DNA of 64,000 nucleotides from Chitinophagaceae bacterium (GTDB lineage Bacteria; Bacteroidota; Bacteroidia; Chitinophagales; Chitinophagaceae): NCBI GenBank assembly GCA_028288585.1, contig JAQBNL010000002.1, positions 33,592 to 97,591 of the forward strand, read 5' to 3'. Shown piece by piece: positions 1 to 7,663 of this stretch (position 1 is its first letter; each line of letters starts with the position of its first letter). The notes under the pieces were generated by a model. It saw only the letters and a program-made list of their open reading frames with translations, ran no database searches and was not told where the DNA came from. The position numbers and the translations under genes were made by a program.

Positions 1-327
1 GCATTGGTATTGCCGGTAGGAGGTGCCTTCCATTCATCGTTGATGGCGCCGGCTAAAGAAGAATTATCTGCCGCAATTGAAACAACAAATTTTAATCAAC
101 CTGTTTGCCCTGTATATCAAAATGTAGTTGCAAAAGCAGTTACAACTCCTGGTGAAATAAAAATAAATTTAATTCAACAGCTAACCGGCCCGGTCAGGTG
201 GACACAAACGATACAGGCTATGATAGCCGACGGGGCAACACATTTTACAGAAGTTGGTCCGGGCAAAGTTTTACAGGGCCTTGTTCAAAAAATAAACAAA
301 GAAATACAGGTTGATGGAATTAACTAA
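1..327 (+). CDS. fabD: Malonyl-CoA:ACP transacylase, 3' part (5' end outside window)
   Basis: C-terminal 108 residues of FabD, which moves the malonyl group from CoA to acyl carrier protein at the start of fatty acid elongation. The frame is open from base 1, so the gene starts upstream. The motif GGAFHSSLMAPA carries the family's catalytic His, and the end TEVGPGKVLQGLVQKI is the usual FabD C-terminus. The Ser nucleophile (GHSLG) region lies outside the window. Its stop overlaps the start of the next gene by 14 bases, suggesting co-transcription. Identification is firm; only the C-terminus is visible. Confidence 0.95.
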   Translation, partial: ALVLPVGGAFHSSLMAPAKEELSAAIETTNFNQPVCPVYQNVVAKAVTTPGEIKINLIQQLTGPVRWTQTIQAMIADGATHFTEVGPGKVLQGLVQKINKEIQVDGIN

Positions 328-1483
328 CCTTTCTACTTCCACCAAAAGGATAATTATAACCTGCAGTAAGCGCTTATCACCTTATCTTGAGCTGGAGATA
401 ATTGAATTGGGATTTAAACCTGTTCGTACTTTTCCAACCGGTGTGGAATTGCTGGGTACAATGAATGACTGTATCCGCCTCAATTTAAATCTCCGCTGTG
501 CCAGCCAGGTATTGTATTCATTAAAAGAATTTCCTTCTGATAGCCCTGATGATATTTACCGTGAATTATTTAAGATTTCCTGGGAAAAAATTTTATCTAA
601 TGACAGTTATTTTTCAGTAACGAGTAATGTTAATCATCCCAGTATAAATAATTCATTGTATGCTAATGTAAAAGTGAAAGATGCAATTGTGGATAGAATG
701 CGGGATAAAACGGGTGGCAGGCCAAACTCCGGCTCAACCCTGGAAGCCGCAGTGATACATCTTTTCTGGAGGAATGAAATGGCTGAAATATTTATTGATA
801 CCTCAGGCGAAACGCTTGCCAAGCATGGGTATAGAAAAATTCCGGGCAAAGCGCCTATGCTGGAGTCTTTGGCTGCAGCAACAATATTGGCAACCAAATG
901 GGACAGGCAATCAGCTTTTATTAATCCAATGTGTGGGTCTGCAACACTTGCCATTGAAGCTGCATTAATTGCCACCAACCGCCGCCCAGGCTTGTTTCGG
1001 GATAATTATGCCTTTATGCATATAAAAGATTTTGATGATGCTTTTTTTGAAAAGGAACGGGCATTGTTAGATAAAAATATAATTGACTTACCTAACCTGA
1101 AAGTGATAGCTACTGATATAAGTGAGGATGCAATAAATATTTCTAAAATAAATGCAGGGGCAGCAGGCGTAGAAAGATATATCACTTTTGAAAGATGCTC
1201 ATTTGAAGAGACAAATGTTCCTGCAAATACAAATGGTATCATTTTCTTTAATCCTGAATATGGCGAGAGAATGGGAGAGGAAAAGGAACTGGAAGAAACC
1301 TATGCAGCCATTGGTGATTTTATGAAGAAAAAGTGCAAGGGATATACAGGATATATTTTTACAGGCAACCTTGCTTTGGCAAAAAAGATCGGGTTAAAAC
1401 CTAAAAGAAAAATAGAATTTTATACCAGTAAAATCGACTGCCGTTTATTAGAATTTGAGTTATATGAAGGAACGAGACGATAA
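314..1483 (+). CDS. THUMP-domain class I SAM-dependent RNA methyltransferase (RlmL/YpsC type)
   Basis: About 389 residues. The N-terminal half has the THUMP-like RNA-binding layout and the C-terminal half is the UPF0020 methylase domain. Motif I is INPMCGSATLAIEAALIA; the catalytic motif reads NPEYGER instead of the usual NPPYGER. The family methylates a guanine N2 in 23S rRNA. The track begins at a TTG at 311; the ATG three bases later is preferred. It overlaps the fabD 3' end. The NPEY variant keeps the Asn and the aromatic residue, so activity is likely; the exact rRNA target cannot be read from sequence. Confidence 0.9.
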   Translation: MELTNLSTSTKRIIITCSKRLSPYLELEIIELGFKPVRTFPTGVELLGTMNDCIRLNLNLRCASQVLYSLKEFPSDSPDDIYRELFKISWEKILSNDSYFSVTSNVNHPSINNSLYANVKVKDAIVDRMRDKTGGRPNSGSTLEAAVIHLFWRNEMAEIFIDTSGETLAKHGYRKIPGKAPMLESLAAATILATKWDRQSAFINPMCGSATLAIEAALIATNRRPGLFRDNYAFMHIKDFDDAFFEKERALLDKNIIDLPNLKVIATDISEDAINISKINAGAAGVERYITFERCSFEETNVPANTNGIIFFNPEYGERMGEEKELEETYAAIGDFMKKKCKGYTGYIFTGNLALAKKIGLKPKRKIEFYTSKIDCRLLEFELYEGTRR

Positions 1484-1506
1484 TTAAACCTGTTTTCCAT
1501 TTTTTT

Positions 1507-1545
1507 ATCTGCGCAGATAGTTTCATCTTTACTAAAATTTTTAGT
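1507..1545. promoter_or_regulatory. Two adjacent palindromes upstream of Y-family polymerase gene
   Basis: ATCTGCGCAGAT (1507-1518) is a perfect 12-bp palindrome. ACTAAAATTTTTAGT (1531-1545) is a perfect 7+1+7 palindrome ending two bases before the ATG. Both sit in the 64-bp gap between the RNA methylase and the polymerase gene. They could be operator sites for a damage-response repressor, since Y-family polymerases are often damage-regulated, but no repressor is encoded nearby. Sequence symmetry is seen directly; the role is inferred. Confidence 0.35.
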
Positions 1546-1547
1546 AC

Positions 1548-2867
1548 ATGAAAGATGAGCGTTATGCTAAAAATTCTCTTCGGCAAAATACAGGCGGTAT
1601 TGTAATGTACATTGATATGAACAGCTTTTTTGCAAGCTGTGAACAACAACTCGATCCTATTTTGCGTGGAAAGCCGGTAGGCGTTTGCCCTTACGAAAGC
1701 CCTAATGCTGCTGTGATTGCTGTATCGCTGGAAGCAAAAGCAATGGGCATTACAACTGGCATGCGGCTTATGGAATGCCGGCAAATTTGTCCTCAATTAA
1801 TTATAAGGCCATCCCAGCCTGTTAAGTATCGCCAGTTTCATGTAAAAATTATGAATGTGCTGAAAGAATATTGTGGCGATGTAATTCCAAAAAGTATTGA
1901 TGAGGCAGTGCTGAATTTCACTTCTTATAAATTGATCTATAAAGATTTTATTTCAATAGCCCGGCAAATAAAAAGTGATATAAAACAAGAGGCGGATTAT
2001 TTAAAATGTTCTATTGGTATTGCACCAAATGCTTTTCTTGCCAAATTAGCAACCGATCTTCAAAAGCCAGATGGCCTTGTTGAAATTACTGTTGAAAATA
2101 TTGACGAACATCTTAAAAAATTACAGTTAAGAGATCTGCCGGGTATCGCATCAGGAAATGAAAGGCGGTTAAGAAAAGTGGGCATCACAACTCCGCTGGA
2201 AATGCGCTATGCTTCCATATCCTTACTGCGTAAAGCTTTTGGGGGCATTGTAGGTTATTACTGGTATTGCCGGTTAAACTTTTATGAGGTTGATCTGCAC
2301 ATGAACAAAACAAAAAGCATGGGAGCAGGCAGGATGGTTTCTGCCGATCAAAGTGCCTCATTGCAAACCATGGAAGCGCTTATAATTTCTTTGTGTACCC
2401 GCCTTGAACAACGCATGGTTAAGCAGTCAGTTTTTTGCAGGCAGGCAATTTTTTCTGTGAGGTATAAAAACCGGGGAGACTGGCGGGAACTTTTTCGTTT
2501 TGCCAATCCACTGCAGGATGCTACAGAGTTAAGGAATTACATAACCGGGAGAATTAGAGAGTATGAGCTTTTATGCTTTCCTCATACAGTAATCAACAGG
2601 CAAGTGCTCAACATAAATTTAACTGTATATGATTTTATTTCAGAAAACACTATTCAATATAATTTATTTGATAACAGGATACAGCAGGATAAGCTGCGCA
2701 AAATAATGTACCTGATAAAAAATAAATATGGTAAGAATAGTGTTAGAAAAGCCTGTGAAACCATTGAGCCTGATGTTATGAAAGACGCTATTGGCTTTGG
2801 CTCGGTAAGGGAATTGGAAGCAGATGATAACGGGAATGGGTTAAACAATTTTTTGCTTGAAGAATAA
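1548..2867 (+). CDS. Y-family DNA polymerase (DinB/UmuC-like translesion polymerase)
   Basis: 439 residues. The N-terminal motif YIDMNSFFASCEQQ carries the first metal-binding Asp; KSIDEAVLNF carries the second acidic pair of the palm; the stretch with LRDLPGIASGNERRLRKVGI is the helix-hairpin-helix thumb; a little-finger region follows. The family copies past lesions in DNA. Residues between motifs (CPYESPNAAVIAVSLEAKAMGI) fall between classical DinB and UmuC, so neither symbol is assigned. The start at 1548 follows a palindrome; an alternative ATG (MYIDMN) lies at 1605, so the first 19 residues are uncertain. The stop abuts the convergent acylphosphatase gene. Confidence 0.9.
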   Translation: MKDERYAKNSLRQNTGGIVMYIDMNSFFASCEQQLDPILRGKPVGVCPYESPNAAVIAVSLEAKAMGITTGMRLMECRQICPQLIIRPSQPVKYRQFHVKIMNVLKEYCGDVIPKSIDEAVLNFTSYKLIYKDFISIARQIKSDIKQEADYLKCSIGIAPNAFLAKLATDLQKPDGLVEITVENIDEHLKKLQLRDLPGIASGNERRLRKVGITTPLEMRYASISLLRKAFGGIVGYYWYCRLNFYEVDLHMNKTKSMGAGRMVSADQSASLQTMEALIISLCTRLEQRMVKQSVFCRQAIFSVRYKNRGDWRELFRFANPLQDATELRNYITGRIREYELLCFPHTVINRQVLNINLTVYDFISENTIQYNLFDNRIQQDKLRKIMYLIKNKYGKNSVRKACETIEPDVMKDAIGFGSVRELEADDNGNGLNNFLLEE

Positions 2868-3143
2868 TTACTTTCCTCTTATAACTTCAAAGTCATCAAA
2901 AATAATTTCACTTTTGTGCGAAACAATTACATCTGTCACTTGCGCCTTTTCCGGGCCTTTTTTACACCAGTTTATAAATTGCTGCAGTTGTTCTTCACCT
3001 CCGGTGGCAATTACTTCCACATCACCATCTTTTGTATTTTTTACCCAACCGGTTATGTTGAATTTATCCGCAACTTTTTTTGCAGTTGCCCTGTAAAAAA
3101 CCCCCTGCACATCACCTTTTACGAGTAAATGAATTGTAGGCAT
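2868..3143 (-). CDS. acyP: Acylphosphatase
   Basis: 91 residues, full length for the family. GDVQGVFYRATAKKVA contains the phosphate-binding loop and the catalytic Arg; the catalytic Asn is in GWVKNTKDGDVEV. The enzyme hydrolyses acyl phosphates in the cytoplasm. It ends back-to-back with the polymerase gene, and starts 4 bases after the end of the secreted-protein gene at 3148-4083 on the same strand, so the two are probably co-transcribed. Confidence 0.93.
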   Translation of the reverse strand: MPTIHLLVKGDVQGVFYRATAKKVADKFNITGWVKNTKDGDVEVIATGGEEQLQQFINWCKKGPEKAQVTDVIVSHKSEIIFDDFEVIRGK

Positions 3144-3147
3144 ACAT

Positions 3148-4083
3148 TTATTTTACAAAATCAAATAATGTGGCAGTAAAAATCCCTCTTTCTCTTTTCT
3201 TAAAAATGGCTTTCCAGTTTCCAATATATCTTATAAGTGATGGCACAAGGTATTCTCCAAATTTAGTTAGCTCTACCTGCATCTGTACATTAAAATCATA
3301 TACCCCGGCATCATAGCTTAATAAATAATTGCGTGCAACAATTTCAAACGTTTTATCATTAAACCATGTTGTCATCTCATCTATTACTACATCGCTTTTT
3401 CTATCTTCTTTTGCCTTTATTTTAAATATGTAGCAACTTGTTTTGTTGTGCTCTTCCATATCAATACTCATATCGTATTTATCGGCCATGTCCTTATCAA
3501 AGATGGCCGTTTTACCACTGATAAAAGGGAGCCCGTTTATTTGCTTTCCGGGGTTGAAGAATAACATTTTTAATTGTGCTTTATGTTTTTCCATCCCGCT
3601 TAAGCCTGATGTTGAAATATCCCTTCCTTTAATAATATTATCTTCACCGCAAATAGTTCCTTTTGTAAAAAAGAGACCTGCATACATTTCACCCGTATAA
3701 TAATTGAAGTTTTTATTTTCATCATAAATATCGCCTGTTGTTGTTTCTTCCAACACTTCCATGCTTCTGCAATTGTTATTTCTTGCCTGTCTTATTTTAC
3801 TTCTTAATGATGCTTTAATATCGCCATCCTTATTTACCATTCTAACATCATTTAAGGCAGTAAACCCAAAAACATGCAGCGTACGGAATGCCTTGTAAAA
3901 AGTGGTATCATTTTTAACACGGTCAATAAAGGCAGGAACGTTTATTTTATTATTTACAACTATTTCAGAAAGTGTAATAAGTCTGCCTTCAATATTTACT
4001 ACAGTGTCATTTTTATTTTGAGCTGGGAGAATAAAAGGCGATAAAAAAATACAGGCCGCAATGATGTTCTTAAACATACTCAA
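3148..4083 (-). CDS. Exported protein of unknown function
   Basis: 311 residues beginning with a signal-peptide-like segment (FKNIIAACIFLSPFILPAQ) that would be cleaved near LPAQ. The rest alternates short beta-prone stretches (TTWFNDKTFEIVARNYLLSY, YDFNVQMQVELTKFGEYLVPS) in the manner of LolA/MucB-like periplasmic folds, but no named family is recognised with confidence. It lies between acylphosphatase and peptide deformylase on the same strand. Real by length, signal peptide and compact spacing; function unknown. Confidence 0.75.
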   Translation of the reverse strand: MSMFKNIIAACIFLSPFILPAQNKNDTVVNIEGRLITLSEIVVNNKINVPAFIDRVKNDTTFYKAFRTLHVFGFTALNDVRMVNKDGDIKASLRSKIRQARNNNCRSMEVLEETTTGDIYDENKNFNYYTGEMYAGLFFTKGTICGEDNIIKGRDISTSGLSGMEKHKAQLKMLFFNPGKQINGLPFISGKTAIFDKDMADKYDMSIDMEEHNKTSCYIFKIKAKEDRKSDVVIDEMTTWFNDKTFEIVARNYLLSYDAGVYDFNVQMQVELTKFGEYLVPSLIRYIGNWKAIFKKRERGIFTATLFDFVK

Positions 4084-4118
4084 ATTTAATCTATAAAAAC
4101 TGACAAGAGATTTGATAT

Positions 4119-4697
4119 CTACTTAGCGAATGTCATTTTATAATCAACACTGATTTTTCCTTTAGTAATATCATCCAGTTTGCGTTTAAGCAGCTTTCTT
4201 TTTAAAGGTACTAGGAGGTCAATAAATAATTTGCCTTCAATATGGTCATACTCGTGTAAGATAACCCTGGCCGTTATTCCATTAAATGTTTTTGTATGCG
4301 GCTGAAAGTTTTCATCTACAAAGTCTATTGTAATTTTTTCTTTCCGGTAAATATCCTCCCTGATCTTTGGGATGCTTAAACAGCCTTCATTGTACGCCCA
4401 TTCTTCGCCATTCAGGGAAGAGATATGCGCATTTATAAACACACCTTTGTATCCTAAATCATTGGGATACTCTTTCTTTTCTTCTTCATCAAAACTTTCA
4501 ATTATCTGGATACTATCCATCACGAACAACCGGATGTCCCTGTTTACCTGTGGAGCAGCCAGGCCAACACCTTTGCTGTTGTACATGGTCTCCCACATAT
4601 CTTCAATTAGTTTATCCAGTTGCGGATAATCCTGTGAAATGTCTTTACAAACCTTTCTTAAAACCGGTGAACCGTAAGCAACAATGGGAAGAATCAT
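4119..4697 (-). CDS. def: Peptide deformylase
   Basis: 192 residues. All three PDF motifs are present: GVGLAAPQVN, EGCLSIP and HEYDHIEGKLF (HExxH), supplying the Gln, the metal-binding Cys and two His ligands, and the catalytic Glu/Asp position. It removes the formyl group from nascent proteins in the cytoplasm. It carries a roughly 15-residue insertion (DSIQIIESFDEEEKKEYPND) between motifs 1 and 2, which I take to be lineage-specific. It is followed downstream by the exported protein gene and preceded by RuvX. Confidence 0.97.
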   Translation of the reverse strand: MILPIVAYGSPVLRKVCKDISQDYPQLDKLIEDMWETMYNSKGVGLAAPQVNRDIRLFVMDSIQIIESFDEEEKKEYPNDLGYKGVFINAHISSLNGEEWAYNEGCLSIPKIREDIYRKEKITIDFVDENFQPHTKTFNGITARVILHEYDHIEGKLFIDLLVPLKRKLLKRKLDDITKGKISVDYKMTFAK

Positions 4698-4791
4698 TTG
4701 TTATTTTTGATCGGGTGATTTTTAATTTATTGATTGGAATGCAAATTTAAATTATTATCATTTATTCAATCAACAAATCAGCAATCATAAA

Positions 4792-5205
4792 TCAACTAAT
4801 ACTTTGAAGGTATTCCTGCAACATCATGGTAGCGGCAATTTCATCCACTGTTCTTTTATTCTGCCTGTCTTTTTTCTTCATTCCCATATCTATCATTGCC
4901 TGCTTTGCCATTTTGGAAGTAAATCTTTCATCCACCGTTTTTATAGGTATCAGTGGAAATTCTTTCTGAAGTTTTTTTATGGTTTCTTTCACCAGGGGTG
5001 TGGCATGTGTGTCTGAGTCATCTAAATTTTTTGGCTCGCCGATAACTATCAGCTCCACTTCTTCCTGTGAAAAATATTTTTTTAAAAAAGATATCAGTTC
5101 ATGTGAATCAACTGTAGTTAAGCCGGTGGCAATTATCTGCAAAGGGTCAGTAACTGCAATGCCTGTCCGCTTTCCGCCATAATCTATACAAAGAATTCTT
5201 GCCAT
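4792..5205 (-). CDS. ruvX: RuvX/YqgF-family RNase H-fold nuclease (pre-16S rRNA processing / Holliday junction resolvase-like)
   Basis: 137 residues, usual length. The RNase H-fold signature is complete: ILCIDYGGKRTGIAVTD at the N-terminus, IGEPKNLDD, VDERFTS, and the closing DEIAATMMLQEYL. The family matures the 16S rRNA 5' end; a resolvase role was also proposed. Twelve bases separate it from the UbiA-type gene downstream of its start, and it faces the deformylase in the same direction, so a housekeeping operon from 6164 to 3148 or shorter is plausible. Confidence 0.93.
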   Translation of the reverse strand: MARILCIDYGGKRTGIAVTDPLQIIATGLTTVDSHELISFLKKYFSQEEVELIVIGEPKNLDDSDTHATPLVKETIKKLQKEFPLIPIKTVDERFTSKMAKQAMIDMGMKKKDRQNKRTVDEIAATMMLQEYLQSIS

Positions 5206-5216
5206 ATCCCTGGCCC

Positions 5217-6164
5217 CTAAAGAGGGATTTTTATTTTACTAATGAATAAATCTAACAGAACAAAGATTGCAAAAATTACAGAAGCAATTCCGTTTGCTGT
5301 CATAAATGCAAGATTAACTTTTTTAAGGTCATTTGGTTTTACAATTGAATGCTGGTAGATAAGCATGCCGCCAAACACTACCATACCGCACCAATATAAC
5401 CAGCCAAAATGCCCGTATATCCCGGCAGCAATTACACAAGCAAGGCTAAGTAAATGCAACAGTTCCGAAACTCTTAGTGCTTTACTCTTTCCTAATACCG
5501 CAGGGATGGAATATAAATTATTCGCCTTATCAAATTCTTCATCCTGCAAAGCATAAATAATATCAAAACCACTAACCCAAAATAAAACCGTTAATGAAAA
5601 CAGGATTGGCAGCAGGTTAAACGTACCGGTTACAGCCAGATAAGCGCCAATAGGTGCAAGGCTTAATCCCAGCCCCAGCACAAGATGACACAGAGGCGTA
5701 AATCTTTTTGTGTAACTGTAAAATAAAATAACGAAAAGCGCTACCGGTGATAGGTATAAGCAAATGGGATTGATAAAACAAGTAGTAGCAATAAACAGGA
5801 TGCAGTTTATTATCACAAAAAGTAAAGCATTTTTTTCTGTTATAATTCCCGAAGGGATTTCTCTTATTGCAGTACGGGGATTTAATGCATCAAAATTTTT
5901 ATCAAGCCAACGGTTGAAAGCCATGGCAGCGCTTCGGGCAAAAACCATACACAGAACCACAAGGATAAGAACATGCCAATTATGCAATAGATAAACTGAA
6001 GTCTTCTGCCAAACAGTTTGAATAAATCTTCTTTGAATTTTTACATAAGGAATATGATTAAGATCTTTTATGGCAAGAAAAAATCCAATTAAAGCAAATG
6101 GCATTGCAAAAATCGTATGACTAAATTTTACAAGTGATAAATAATTCCTGATCTTAGTTTTCAC
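5217..6164 (-). CDS. UbiA-family polyprenyltransferase (menaquinone pathway, UbiA/MqnP type)
   Basis: 315 residues with about eight hydrophobic helices. Both Asp-rich sites are present: NRWLDKNFDALNPRT and FDIIYALQDEEFDKANNLYSIP. These bind the Mg-prenyl diphosphate, and the second motif is typical of the 4-hydroxybenzoate octaprenyltransferase-like group. In Bacteroidota without ubiquinone this group is thought to serve the futalosine menaquinone route (MqnP); no other mqn gene is in the window to confirm it. Acts in the inner membrane. Lies 11 bases from ruvX. Confidence 0.88.
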   Translation of the reverse strand: MKTKIRNYLSLVKFSHTIFAMPFALIGFFLAIKDLNHIPYVKIQRRFIQTVWQKTSVYLLHNWHVLILVVLCMVFARSAAMAFNRWLDKNFDALNPRTAIREIPSGIITEKNALLFVIINCILFIATTCFINPICLYLSPVALFVILFYSYTKRFTPLCHLVLGLGLSLAPIGAYLAVTGTFNLLPILFSLTVLFWVSGFDIIYALQDEEFDKANNLYSIPAVLGKSKALRVSELLHLLSLACVIAAGIYGHFGWLYWCGMVVFGGMLIYQHSIVKPNDLKKVNLAFMTANGIASVIFAIFVLLDLFISKIKIPL

Positions 6165-6206
6165 ATTCTGTTTTTTAAATCCATTTAATTTTTTAATCCG
6201 CCCAAA

Positions 6207-6743
6207 TCATGGTTCAGAAATTTTTGTTCTCACAATCTCCCACAAAACAATCCCCGCCGCCACCGAAATGTTTAAAGAATGTTTCATTCCAAACTGGGGT
6301 ATTTCAATGCATCCATCGCACAAAGTAATGGTATCTGTTTCTACGCCGCTTACTTCGTTACCAAATATTAAAGCAACTTTACTGGAGTTTAATTTGCCGA
6401 ACGCTTCTAAAGAAATGCTTTTATCTACCTGCTCAATAGCAAAAATTTTGTATTCCTTTTTTCTTAATTCTTCAATGGCTTCTTGTGTGGAAGGGAAATA
6501 TTTCCAGTCAACCGTTTCTGTTGCGCCAAGGGCAGTCTTATCAATTTCTTTGCGTGGTGGCTGGGCTGTATAACCGCAGATATAAATGGCTTCAATTAAA
6601 AATGCATCTGCAGTACGGAATACACTGCCTACATTATGCATGCTGCGTATGTTCTCTAAAACAACTATTACAGGAAATTTTTCTGAACGCTTAAATTCGT
6701 CAACTGTCTTTCTTTCCAGTTCATCCATGCTGAGCTTCTTCAT
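6207..6743 (-). CDS. SpoU/TrmH-family RNA 2'-O-methyltransferase
   Basis: 178 residues, a minimal SPOUT methylase without an N-terminal substrate-binding domain. The three motifs are visible: VVLENIRSMHNVGSVFRTADAF (motif 1 with the catalytic Arg), LIFGNEVSGVE (motif 2) and IPQFGMKHSLNISVAAGIVLWE (motif 3 of the trefoil knot). The family methylates a ribose 2'-OH in tRNA or rRNA; the target is not readable. Neighbours are UbiA (same strand) and the GT2 gene. Confidence 0.92.
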   Translation of the reverse strand: MKKLSMDELERKTVDEFKRSEKFPVIVVLENIRSMHNVGSVFRTADAFLIEAIYICGYTAQPPRKEIDKTALGATETVDWKYFPSTQEAIEELRKKEYKIFAIEQVDKSISLEAFGKLNSSKVALIFGNEVSGVETDTITLCDGCIEIPQFGMKHSLNISVAAGIVLWEIVRTKISEP

Positions 6744-6768
6744 CTAAAAATCATTATTGCGAAAGTAG

Positions 6769-7596
6769 TTATGGGTAGCGATGCTGGTTCATCCCCTTTG
6801 GAACAAAAGTTATCTTCTTATTCCTGCTTTCATTAAATAACCTCTCATTATTGGATGTTCCTTCCATCGGCCGCTCATTATGGAACAGGTGATATACAAT
6901 GCCGCCAAATTTTAAAAAACGAAGCTTTACTCCTGCATTAATTAATCGCATCGAAATATCATTATCCTCTTTCCCCCAGTCTATAAATTCCTCGTTGTGG
7001 CCATTTATTTTTATAAGATCATCTTTCCAGAAAGCCATATTACATCCCAGCACATAGTTTACCTGCCTGGAGCCTCTTTGAAGTAAATAATTCAAAGCTG
7101 ATAAGATCCTGGAATGTATAGCATTATATTTTTTTCCCACACGGAAGGCTTTGATCTGCGGGGAAGAGCCTGCCAGGGTAATTAATTCATGGGTTGTTTG
7201 TTCATCTAATAAAGCCCGGGCCCCGCTTATAAAGGTGTTACGCCTGCAAATAGATAAATGATCTTCTACAAAACGGGAATGAAGAATAAGATCACCATCA
7301 ATCTGGATTATATATTCATATTTTGCTGCTGCAAGTGCTTTATTCTGGATACGTGGCAGGTGATACCCTTCATCAGGTTGCCAAATATGTTTCACCTCTA
7401 TAGAAAAAGCTGCTGCGTATTGATTTATTAATTCCCTGGTATCTTCTGAAGAACCATCGTCAGCTATAATAATCTCATCCGGCAGTACCGATTGTGCCTT
7501 TACACTTTCCAGGCATAAGCGAAGAACAGCAGGCTTATTATAAGTGGAAATAATTAAACTGGTTTTGGGTTTCAATAATTTCAGTTTTCTACCCAC
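6769..7596 (-). CDS. Family 2 glycosyltransferase with galactosyltransferase-like C-terminal region
   Basis: 275 residues. N-terminal GT-A fold: SLIISTYNKPAVLRLCLES, then IIIADDGSSEDT and QIDGDLILH as nucleotide-sugar/metal site. The C-terminal part (NYVLGCNMAFWKDDLIKING, FIDWGKEDNDISMRL) fits the Glyco_transf_7C acceptor region seen in chondroitin-polymerase-like and LPS glycosyltransferases. No membrane segment, so probably acts at the inner membrane face in surface-polysaccharide assembly. It is divergent from mutS with only a 67-bp shared promoter region. Confidence 0.88.
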   Translation of the reverse strand: MGRKLKLLKPKTSLIISTYNKPAVLRLCLESVKAQSVLPDEIIIADDGSSEDTRELINQYAAAFSIEVKHIWQPDEGYHLPRIQNKALAAAKYEYIIQIDGDLILHSRFVEDHLSICRRNTFISGARALLDEQTTHELITLAGSSPQIKAFRVGKKYNAIHSRILSALNYLLQRGSRQVNYVLGCNMAFWKDDLIKINGHNEEFIDWGKEDNDISMRLINAGVKLRFLKFGGIVYHLFHNERPMEGTSNNERLFNESRNKKITFVPKGMNQHRYP

Positions 7597-7663
7597 AAAT
7601 TTATTTAAAGCAAAGGGTTGCTCCTAAAATATTTTAAATTGCAGGCCATTTAGAAAGTTTATT

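Noticed and set aside
634-978. 114-aa ORF on minus strand inside the RNA methylase gene
   Set aside because: Frame shadow of a clear conserved gene; no recognisable domain.
1401-1796. 131-aa minus-strand ORF spanning the polymerase promoter
   Set aside because: Overlaps two well-supported genes on the other strand and has an improbable composition.
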